Below, in pieces: positions 49,421 through 60,200 of a DNA stretch of 64,000 nt (positions are counted from its first letter, which is position 1; each line of letters begins with the position of its first letter). The stretch covers positions 62,001 through 126,000 of the forward strand of contig WEDG01000322.1 in assembly GCA_017591395.1 (NCBI GenBank), written 5' to 3'. The notes under the pieces are model-generated. The model had not been told where the DNA came from. It did no database searches and saw nothing but the letters and a program-made list of their open reading frames with translations. Both the position numbers and the translations under genes were made by a program. Source of the stretch: Schistocephalus solidus (Eukaryota; Platyhelminthes; Cestoda; Diphyllobothriidea; Diphyllobothriidae).

Positions 49421-49471
<51 letters not shown>
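49421..49471. repeat. (AT)n microsatellite
   Basis: About 50 bases of uninterrupted AT at the upstream edge of the LINE copy B and just before the dead D exon. Confidence 0.9.
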
Positions 49472-49473
<2 letters not shown>

Positions 49474-49530
49474 GTAAGACTTTTATAGACTATCAATGGC
49501 GAATAACATCCAATGACATTTCTGACTTGT

Positions 49531-49630
49531 AGAAACGTGGTCTGGACTTAGTGAAATTTACAACGGAACGTAACAGCTCAACTCAAACTCAGCTTACTTT
49601 TAAGCTTTCATTGATTTTAAGCCTAAATTA
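49531..49630 (+). pseudogene. Dead D2-type exon
   Basis: Aligns with exon D2 (38,317-38,411): TWSGLSEIYNGT against KWSQLGQIYNGT, then QLNS and the FIDFKP end. It has an in-frame TAA after NGT, another stop later, and the donor GTACGC is replaced by a TTATGC-like sequence. Flanking intron DNA also matches (for example 49,850-49,890 with 38,805-38,840), so it arose by DNA duplication, not from an mRNA. Confidence 0.65.
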
Positions 49631-50529
49631 TGCTTCAAGGTTTAAAAATCATGCTCTGCGAGTTTTTAATACGCTGAAACTTAGATGAATAGATCACAAT
49701 ATTGATGCTTCCACTATGAAATTAAAGTCGCAACTTCTGACGATCTCATTTTCGAGGTATAAGGAAGAAATTTTAGGACTTAAGAATTTGTATACACATA
49801 ACTAGACATTGCCACTAATTCCTAAATTGTTAACAAAATTTTTGCACATTAGTAAATCTTAAACCGGGTTTCAAATATGTCATCGTATCCACTCTTTTTG
49901 AATATTTGCTTGAAATAGAAGGAATGGTGTTATTCTGCAATCCATTTTACCTATGCATGAAATCAGTTTATGATTAGTTTTGCTAAATTCACTCGCTCCT
50001 TTGGAAACGCTCATTAAATGTATTTGCAGATATTGCATAATTAACCGGTGTTTCGTCGTAATTTTAAATCCAACTGAACACATCCTAATAATTTGGAACA
50101 AGTTACGTAGGGAACCGTATCAACCAAAAGCACTATGTTGACTGAAAAGCCACAAAGTGTGAATTAAAGATTGACCGAATTGATTTTTTGTCAAAATTTC
50201 AGAGTAGAAGGTCTCCTCAGTAAGTTGGCAAGAGCATTGCTTCAGTCGGTTGGCACCTGTGGCTTAGAAGAATATCCGTCACCCATTTGACTGGGTAGTA
50301 TGGTGTGTGCGGAATCAAGCAAATACCTCCCCAGACATTCCACAAGAAAGCAGTCAAAAACTGATACTAAACGATACATTAGCACGGAGCACTACATCGA
50401 AATGCCTTAATGAAAGTGAGTCCCGACGAATACCACAAAGACTGTGTTCATTTCTGGCGCAGTATTCCTCGTCAGCTAGCCATACCCGTCCCCAGGTGTG
50501 GGTGACCTGGGTTATTATTTATGTAGAAG

Positions 50530-51990
50530 ACTTATCTACAAGAATACGTTGGGGATTTTCTCTGAAATAATGTCTTAAAACAAGCCCACCGTCTCTGCCA
50601 CGGCTGGGTTATACAGTCAATCTAAGGTACGATTGAAGCGCCGATATGTCACTTCAAAATACGGTTTGGACAAATAGATGACGGGTCCTTTAAAGTTACT
50701 GGCCACAGATGTACCAGGTGATTCGTAAACGTTCGATGCAACCAACTCACTATGACTTTCAGAGAACAATCATCTTTGGGTGGGGCAAGCTCAAAACGTA
50801 AGAGAGATTAACATTTAAACTCTATCAACAGACATTGCATTTTCGTTGCTTATAAAGGTTTACCTCAATCCGTATAAAAATCCCCAAACAAACGGTCAAA
50901 TCGAAGGTAAGTATCCCGCACTGTCACCCTCCAACGACGAACTCACAGCGTGCTGGAGAAAATGAGCCACCAATCCCGTTCAAGTGACAACGCGGCAAAC
51001 GCGGTTGACCAAAGTTAGGTTTCGAGGGTTTTGGCCTGCACTGAGTCAAAGCTCTTGCCAAAACTGCTGTCGAGAATACACGTTGCAAGAATAACTCAGA
51101 GTCCATCATGCCATGGCAGCAACAGTATCCAAGTAAATCAACAGTTCGCTAGCAACCTATGAGGACTAGTGCTGAAGGCCTTGACGTGCTGTTCATAATT
51201 TGTGCTTAATGCATCTCAACCCACTTACCGTCATTTTTACACTGAGGTGCCGCAGGAGTTCAACGGGATAGACAGAAGAGCGTCCGAGTCCGATGCTATC
51301 TAGGTCTGCCAAAATATTTATAAATTCAGCGCGTGGCATCAGCAAATATTCAATGGGTATGCTATAGAGGCTGTCAATCACGACGTTCGGACTTTCGAGT
51401 GCATAGAATTCAACTGGTAGTGTTTACCTATTGTGAGGACAAGGATGTTTTAGGCAGGCGTAGACGGGTTTTTAACTTTGGTTGCTATTGTATTCACACC
51501 CAGATCCATTCTTCATAGCATTGTCGTGCCAAAGAATTCGGACAGGTACAGGAAGACAGCTTCAATATAAATTATTCTAATCACAAGTCATCAGTGTTGC
51601 AACCATAATGTGCGACACATAAAACGTCATCACTAGTGATGATCAAATCGTCAGGTTTGTAATATGCAATAAGTAATGCTCACACTGCATCATTGATGAT
51701 CATAAAATGTGTTAACAGGCTTTACGCTCAGATGCATCCCTTAAATGTTGTCAAAAAGATGACTTGATTGGCAAAGAGTCTACACAATATCCAGAATATC
51801 AGGGATCAGATTCATCTCCTCCCTTCCTGAGATACCGTTGAAGTCGTAATATGGTTGATTTAAGATTCATTTTGTCTGGCGCATTCTTCTTCCAGCTACC
51901 ACCGGCTGTAGTGCTTATAAGTTGACTGCTATTTGTGTCATTTGAAACAATACCAATGTTATTATTTTGCAGAGCTATGTTCTCTATTAC
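50530..51990 (+). repeat. Interspersed repeat R1, copy b
   Basis: Nearly identical to R1d (inverted, 62.77-64.0 kb) and clearly related to R1a. It contains the shared frame with SRRSDFRVHRIQLVVFTYCE and RRRRVFNFG (51,333-51,518) and ends in GCAGAGCTATGTTCTCTATTAC. No enzyme is recognised. Confidence 0.75.
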
Positions 51991-52334
51991 TCTTGATGCA
52001 TCCAAAAAGCATACACTTGATTTTCTAACTCATTACATCTCATGGCTTTCACAAGAAAGGGTATCTTACGCGAACTCGGTCCAAGCTGCGTCTCCCAAAG
52101 TTTTTAACACGTTAAGAAACGACGGTTTTTAAAACGAAGGCATTGATCGTTTTGTAAATTAATATTTATTAACATTTAAATAATTACTTTTCTCTTTAAA
52201 CCTGAATAAAGATAAGAGCTTTATTACAAATCAACTAAATAAGCCTAACCATAAGTGTTTATAAGGAGAGAAGGGCGCATTAAAACGCGTAAATAATATT
52301 AAATAGAAAAAATATTTACAAAACAGTACTTTTT

Positions 52335-53440
52335 TAACTGTCCTTTTGCATTTATGACAGTACGAAAACCGTCTGACATGGACGTAGCCATGTTGTCTAA
52401 AGTAGTTTGTTCATTGTGAGTATGCAGCACAAAATAATGTTTTTCTTCCATGGAAAGACATTTCTTTGCCTAATGCCAGTTTCTTTTTATAATTGCAAAA
52501 AGGATTTCGATTGTATTCAACTCCGGACTGTTCACAGAAATAAAAATAGATTGCAGTCCACAAGCGCAGAGGCTGGCTTATGTCTAAAAAATTAGATTAT
52601 AATTGTAAATTTTATCAAATTTTATCAAATTTTATCAAATCTTTAGAGCGATGAACTGGGGCATTATCCTGTAAAATTATTGTTCGCATTCTGCGTCGGT
52701 GCATGTCGTTATAGCTGAAGAAATCCCTTTTAATGTTGAGGAACATCCTGCTATTAATAGTCTTCGTTGTCGACTGCCAGGTCGGACGTTCACCAAATTT
52801 GATGGCCATCTAAATCATCAAACGTCGGCCGTTCATGAAAGATTCTGTTGATATAGTGTGTTCTCGGTGAATTTTTTTACCGCATATAACCACCTGGGTC
52901 AACTTTGCCGGCTTATCTAAATATAAGACCTCATCGCAGAAGTAAATGCTCTTCCAGAATGAAAGCTTGTAAGGAATGTGCTTCTTAGCAAAACAAAAAA
53001 ACATTCTTTAATATTTTCCGTACTTTAAACCGGCTTGATTGTGGCATTTGCCTGGTGCAGTTCAAATTTCTGCGTCCTTTTCCTGATTATGGTCATAAGG
53101 AACATCGGCAGATGTTCCCCGAGAATGGTATTAATAGGCATATAATGATACTTTTTAAGTGAACAATGAATAAAATCATCTTCCTGGTTAATTGTTGACC
53201 ATGTTGGTCCACCCCGCTTTCTTCTAGGCAAGTTTCAATCATTATGAATGCGCCACAGAGTGACCTTACTGATATCGAAAATACTGGCGAACGACTTACG
53301 CAGCACACCTTCTGCTGAAAGTTTCCATATTCATTCATATTCAACTGCAGCTAGATATTGTCTGGATATCTTTCTCGTATGGCGTGATAGAGAAAAATGT
53401 TGGCATGTCGCGGCTTTTCGTATATATGCTTGTTTACAGT
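52335..53440 (-). mobile_element. Tc1/mariner-type transposase, broken
   Basis: On the - strand: a helix-turn-helix part (ISKVTLWRIH, then PRRKRGGPTW), FAKKHIPYKLSFWKSIYFCDE with the first catalytic Asp (52,930-52,941), ILQDNAPVHRSK with the second (52,663-52,671), SPELNTIEILFAIIKRNWH with the third acidic residue (52,506-52,529), and a C-terminal FRTVINAKGQLKKY. Several frameshifts and stops split it. A short tandem TTTTATCAAA repeat (about 52,606-52,641) interrupts the catalytic spacing. Terminal inverted repeats were not found. Confidence 0.85.
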
Positions 53441-53444
53441 TCTA

Positions 53445-56400
53445 AATATCGGTGTGATGAAACAAAATACACTCACACAACTTTATTATTATATTTTTTG
53501 GCACATGACGTTACCAATTCGCATAACGGAATTTTTAAACTTAAATCCGTCCTTGTTTACCCGAACATAACGTGAGTTCTCATATCGGCATTTACCTGAT
53601 TTTTATGATCGTAAGCTTAAATTTTCCATTCCCTCAAAGGATAAATTAAATTATTTTTAGTTTGTATAGTACAACGCGCTTAAAAAAGAACGTTTGGACC
53701 AGAAAGTGCAATAACGTAGGAAAACCCCTGGAAATAAAGAAACGTTGGATTTCACCCAGTTTCTCCCCATAAAGCCTTCAATATAGAGAGCTAGGTCATT
53801 TAAATCTGGCATCAGAGACGACTGTCTGAAGTTAACGGATCGGCTATCATGAATTTTGGCCTCATATACCATTACCTATGGTGGTTTGACAATAGTTTGC
53901 AAAGTAATTCCGATTTCTCGCTGTAGCTGCGATCTCGGATGCTTTCTAGCCTACGTCTTCGTTGCCCATTAGTGCGGAAAAATAACTGATTCGAGGAAAT
54001 AATTATATTTCTTTCAAGTTGGCTTAAGATAATGTTTTTCTTTTTCCCACTTTATACAGATACCTTAAAGCATGATCTTGGTGTGTTGACTTGCTATGAC
54101 AGATATGATCCCCTTGCCCTTTAGGATGCACACCTTCAACCCAAATATCATTTTCAATTTATTTTATCATGGAGGTAGTCATTTTTTGGCCATTCAAGCA
54201 ATATTTTAAAGGTCCTTGCCATCGAAGAAGCTGAGTTTTTCAACAAATTATTGCCCTTGATATGCTTGTAATAAGCATTAACGTGTTTTCTACATTTTGC
54301 GCACAAATTGCAATTATTGCCCTACTTCCGAATTTTTGACTCGGATCGTTTGTTTTATTCTGAAGTGAGACATTATAGAAAAGCTTCCAGCATTCGCTAT
54401 GTGAATACGTTGCCTGAACTGATAGGATATCTTATTGCACATTGCAAATAAAATGCTAATATATTAGGTGACCAAACTCGGGTAAAGGGCAAACGTTTAC
54501 GAAAGATTGATAATTACTCGCAAACCGGCCCCCTCGCATGGACCAAACCTTTGAAATACGAATTAACAACCCTGTGCAAATTTTTAAACATAATAAAAAT
54601 ATGTAAAGTAATATAATTTAGTTTACAGGTATTATTTTCTATAAAGGGATCATAATATGAAAACGTGCTTAAATGGCATTGCTAAAAATAGTAAATTAAA
54701 ATATTGTTTTAGTAACTGGGGTTAACATACAGTTTTGTGGGAACTAAGAGGTTTTTTCTTTCGCTAAATCTCTTTTTAGTATGTCTCATATTGTATGAAA
54801 CTTATTGCCAGATCTTCGTTGAAATATTGGGGCTAAATTAACGATTTTGAGTGTTTCCAATCGATTGCCCATAAATTAAGATTTTGATCTAATTTTTTTA
54901 TAAAAACCTTCCAAATTAGATATTTCTTAGAATATTTTCTGAATTCATGGGTTTAAGGTATTTGCTAACATAAATAAATGTTTGCGTTAACTTTGTAGAT
55001 TCACTCAAACATGAAAATACAAGGCGTATGGTCAATTTAAATTATGCTAGGATAAGAGGCCTCACTACAAAGCCTCTCTATATTATGAAGGCGAATATTT
55101 GCAGACTTTTCTTCTTTCGAACGTTGATTCAATATAAATATGTCTAATTTTGACTGCTTTTTACTTCTTTGATAAAGAAATGATAAATTTCCTTTTTTCT
55201 CCCTATCGGGAAAGTTTTCGCTATAGCTGGTTGCTTCAAGGTCCTTTTCTTATATAACAAATGCAAAACTAATGGGCTATGTATACTTAGATTTTGCAAA
55301 ACTACTTATGATCTGCCCATTGCGTTTCAATTAAAAGCTAAAATCGATCCTTGTTTCTGGAAAACAGTGCAATTTCCTTACACTTGCCTTCAGTTAATTT
55401 TCGTTAACTAAGGATCCAGAGGGTGTAATGGCACCTTTCTTGCTTATTTTATTGTGGTTTTATAGGAAAACTTAAAAAGAATATATATTTTGTTTTGCGA
55501 TATGAAATAGCCTTAGAAAATGATAAGGATATCCGGCATACTCTTAGATCGCCCAATACTGTCTGATTTTTTTAATATATAAGATGAAACATTCAGTATT
55601 CTTAAGTAAAAGGCCTTCTGAGTCTCATGTAAATTAAATAACGAAAATACCAAGATAAAATACAAACTGATATACTCCCTCAAATTTCGGTCACACATTG
55701 CATAACTTAGATCATCTGCTATGCCTGGTTATTTTTTCAATTTCTACATTGTTTGCTGCTACCCTGCAAATATTTTATGAGATATTAATCTTAAAATCCA
55801 TGCGAATTTTCTTGAGCGGAGAAATTTTGGAATGGTTTGCAATCATTCTAGCATATCAATCGGGTTTCGGGATTACCAGAGAGGTTAACCTAAGAACCTT
55901 TATTAATAGATATTATTGCCATTCCAAACGCATAAGCTCATAGACTGCGGCATCAGAATCTATACTGTGGAGAATTTACTCCTCATATAAAGGCCCCTGG
56001 TTACTTTCGTCATGCAAAACAAAGACGGGAAAACAGTAGCCCCAGGCATGCAAGGTGCACCACTATATAGAAAAGATATCATTAAAGAGAACCATAAAAA
56101 TAACGTTTGAGAAGGCTTTGTAAATTATTCTTTTTTGCATAAACTCACTTGTAGACTACAGCCAAATATGCTTTAAACTGGAACTGATTCTGACTTAAGT
56201 CGATGTTGAAAATACCATAGGACCAGACGGAGAATCTCTCTGACCAGTAAAAAAATACGACTTGAATCGTGCAATGGAATGACTCAAAGTACGCTGAAAT
56301 ATCTTATTCCAGTATCAATGACGCCGATTAAAGAATTGAAATTTATCCCACAATTATAAAACCCCTCTTATCATCAGTCACGTATTACATGTGTCTATGA

Positions 56401-57075
56401 GATTTTTAATTTCATTGGTGCTTTGCATACACTACCGTTGCCAGCGAAGCCTGCAAGTATCTTTCACAATCGTCCAGATATTAGAAAATCATTTTCCTTA
56501 AACAATAGAAAATTTGATTATTTATAAACCCCGGGTATTGCGTAAGGTGAAGATGCGTCAGGCGATTTGAATTCTGTTTTAAATATTTTCCCCAGTGTTG
56601 AATTTTGTCGTCTCTCTGGCAATCTTTACATTTCGGATTCATTTTCAAATTAATCGTCAGCATAAAAAGTACATTTCCACTGTGGTTCACCATGATTAAT
56701 TTGAAGAGGAATAAAAGGCAAGTTCAGAAAGTTAATTTCTTATTGTGCAGTAAAGAGTGAGTAGACTTACAGCATCAAATAAATCAAAATAAACACATTC
56801 AATTAACCATCACAAGTGGATTTGATATATCTGAAATATAAAGAATATATTTAGTGTTCCAGGTAAAGTATATGCAAAGACTAAAGTGAGCGTAATATTT
56901 ATTATCATATCACTTTTACTGCTAGCTTTATAAAGAAAAAAAGAAAATTGAAGATAATGATGAATGTTTGGTGGAAATTACTGACAGCAGCAGGCATACA
57001 AAATAACGTTTAAATTTGTAAGATATCAAAGTCATTTATTTATTCACTGATTATTCAAATTTAGCGAAAGTAAAC
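53445..57075. other. AT-rich stretch, no gene seen
   Basis: No element, RNA gene or cassette exon is recognisable on either strand. The 81-codon + frame at 55,698-55,943 has a hydrophobic start but no other support. If the - strand cassette continues downstream of D4, its next exon would be here, but I found no Cys-x8-Cys candidate with good splice sites. Confidence 0.4.
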
Positions 57076-57079
57076 TTAC

Positions 57080-57267
57080 GGATTCGGGGTCCCATTTTTG
57101 AACTATGCTGCTTTCAGTTTGGAGGCCCAAAATCAACCAATGGTGGAGGTCGTCGCTTTCATCGTATTCACATGTGAAAATACCATAACGCTCCTCATTA
57201 ATATCTCCCCTGTAAACAGTAACTGTCACTGTAACAATTTCCCTTTCTCTGTCAAACAGGACGTTTT
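57080..57267 (-). CDS. Exon D4 (inverted cassette)
   Basis: A 188-bp exon, phase 1-0, acceptor GTTTTATTTTAG and donor GTAAGT. It begins ENVLFDREREIVTVTVTV and has YRGDINEERYGIFTCEY, then a charged loop and KWDPES. The core is the same as D3, with silent changes (AGA/AGG, GAC/GAT, ATC/ATT, TAT/TAC), while the flanking loops differ. It is longer than D1 and D2. Confidence 0.65.
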
Positions 57268-60200
57268 CTAAAATAAAACATATAATCATTTATATACCAA
57301 CCAGGTCAACTCTGTATGAAACGTTTGTATAACAATCGCATATAACTCACCACATGGCCGTGGGTCCAACGGATCTAGTGTACATATCGTTCGGTGTCTT
57401 GTGTAAACCTTAAACTGAAACGGAAGAGGTGTGTGACATTTGAACAAATATTCAACAGTATGATGAGCATTTACTAAATGTACCGACAAAGTAAATGCGC
57501 GACAAGCACCTTTAAAAGCATTTGACTTAAGAAGTTTATATGCTTTGACGTTTCTTGAAAGACAAATGTCCCAAGTCATAGGTATTGACGTGATGAAGCC
57601 TGAGCCTATACAGCATCAGCTATGGTAAACATGTGTCGGAGGTACCTTTTATGCAGCATAACCCTGCAACGATGCCCACAAGTGTATACTGACTGCGTCG
57701 TCAATATTTATATACGGTTCTAGGATTCCCAATGTCAAGCAAATTACTTGGGAACATGCGGCCAGCAAAGACTACATAGATTTAAATGCCCAGTTTGTTT
57801 TCTTAGTGATCATAAACCCGTAATGTTGCTATTACATCTGGTGGTTTATCCTAGACTTAAAACATGGCCTAGCAAATTATTGAGTACTGCATTTTGAGTC
57901 AAAATCTTTCACTAACGGACTTAATGGGTTTTGTGCGGCTTCAGCTTCGACGCTCAGGAAAATGAGAGAAGTGACACACCCTGACAACAAGTGCCTAACT
58001 CTTCAAGCAGTGGTAAACTCAGTGAGTCAAATGTTATTTTGATAGTAATACTGTACTTCAAGCAGGAGGATGTTTAAATGTTTCAATATTATTTTACACA
58101 TGATAAAAAGAAAACCTTTTGTTGGTTATTAACGTAACCACCTAAGACGGTCCTGTTCACATTTCTAAAGGTGTAAAGTATAGGATTATCGTAAATAAAA
58201 CTCTGATTTTATTCCTGTATCATCATAAATCAAAACACGAAAAGACATTTAATGGCATTTTTAATGTCAACTCTGCGTCTCAAGAGGTAACTACGCAGTA
58301 ACTATCAACAAAGCGTATGATTCTTACGCAGTATATACAAATCTTAGGTGTGATGTGTTGGCGTTTAAAAACATTTTTGATCCACTGTGCTAACTGCTCG
58401 ACCAGATTGACTGATAATTGATAACCTCAATTCTAATTAACATGCACAAATTGATTTGGGATATTATATATTCTGCTTTTGAGAATGCGCCACTGTTTAC
58501 ATTCCAAATATGAAGTGCGTTCTTTGAGCATTTACAGCATGAACAAGCCCATGACGGGGAGGTATAGAGCTTGGCAGAAGTCTTGAGACTGATTATGCTA
58601 ATATTGTTATGTGGTTGCTTCTACTTTCAACTTGCTGACTGACAAAAATAGTACAATTGAGTATAGGTTAAGTTTATTAAATCAAGGAACAGTTTAGACA
58701 GGAGGAACTTAAGATTTATTAATGCAGCTGCGACTGAGGTATCTGTCAAATATTCATTCAGGTGTTTAACATTTGCTTACGGGGATTCGTTTGTTGCTAG
58801 TTTTGGGCCTAAATGCGCATATTATTGAGACTTTTGAGCTGGTTTTTGTGTCGTGAACAAAAGGTTGTGAGAGATTGCGTAGGAAGTAACCTAAGGGAAG
58901 AAAATTTGAGATTAGAAAATATAAATTAGAATCTGCAGCCAGATATTTATTTATGACTGAATGTCCCTCACAATGTGCAATGACTTAGAGAGGTGTACTA
59001 CTTTGCATGTCAATAAAAAAAGGCAATGTATGAAATTTACTCCACGTAGAAAAGCAGGCCACCTGGCAGAAAATATTATAAATTCGGTTTGGTAAAATCA
59101 CAGTTCTGGGCCGATTTTGGCTTCAAAGAGCATTTTTAGCATTCAAGTAGGTCGCATGTTTCAGACTTAAACTGCCAGCGAATTTTTAAGTGCTAGTCTA
59201 TTCAATTACTATGTTTCGGTTGATTATATTTAAAGGTACACGTGTATAGCCTTGGTATTTCCATTTGGAATTAATTCCAAGCATAAATACAGATATGATA
59301 ACTTCGTTTTTACAGGTTTGTAAATTTAATATTGAAACTGTGAACGTGAAATGAAACGTATAATGAGAAAAATCTATTTGCATTCTATGTAATTTTATTT
59401 AATGTAGGTGCTGCAACTAAGCTTAGAGATCGCTTGATTCCACATTCTACCTAGGAGCCTAAATTGGATTTGAAATGGCAAAAGTAAATAAATTATGTTG
59501 TTATCTCACTTTTCTATTCATGTATTGCCTATTTGAAGCAAATTCAATGGTAAAAAGACATAGTGTGTTAAATAGTTGGAATTCGTATGTGGTAATCTAG
59601 ACAAGAAAATGTGACAACTACACATTTTAGAAGCCATTAAGAAACTAGTTTATCCTTGGTTGCTTTATATCCAATCCATTTACGAAGGAGATATGCCTGC
59701 CTTTCAAACGCTGAGCATTCCTAAACGCTGCTGATGGAGATGCAAAATAGCTGCTGTACTTTCATTCAGAGAGGGTTATTAGACCTTTGAACGACAGTAG
59801 ACTTGCAGTTAATACTATACTTAAGTGTAACTGATAGAAGAAGCAAACGTGACAATATTCGTACTTTTCAATCCGTTTTTAGGGATGAATTCTAATTTAA
59901 AGACGACGAAAAGGTTATTCACAGTGAATGATACGTTTACTTAATACTAACTTATTAGAATAAGGGTTTCTGATTCATGACTGTGTCCTACGCCAACACA
60001 AAGTTTGTCCACAGAAAATTGCGTTTTCCATGGATCACCCAGATGCATCTGTATTCGCGAAGTTCGGCGATTTTAAAAGGCTAACCTGTAGTCTTCTTAA
60101 AACGAACAGATGTCACTAAGAATATACACAATAGATGTTTAGTTGGCGTACTTGGTTGTTACAAGCTTTGCTCCTATTATTAATGTCATCAAACGTAAGC

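Noticed and set aside
49421..49471. AT tract as a CRISPR-like or functional repeat
   Set aside because: A simple dinucleotide microsatellite; no CRISPR array is present in this eukaryotic window.
57286..57579. 97-codon - strand frame taken as a gene
   Set aside because: It is exon E4 read through its acceptor and donor into intron; the 64-bp exon explains the only conserved part.
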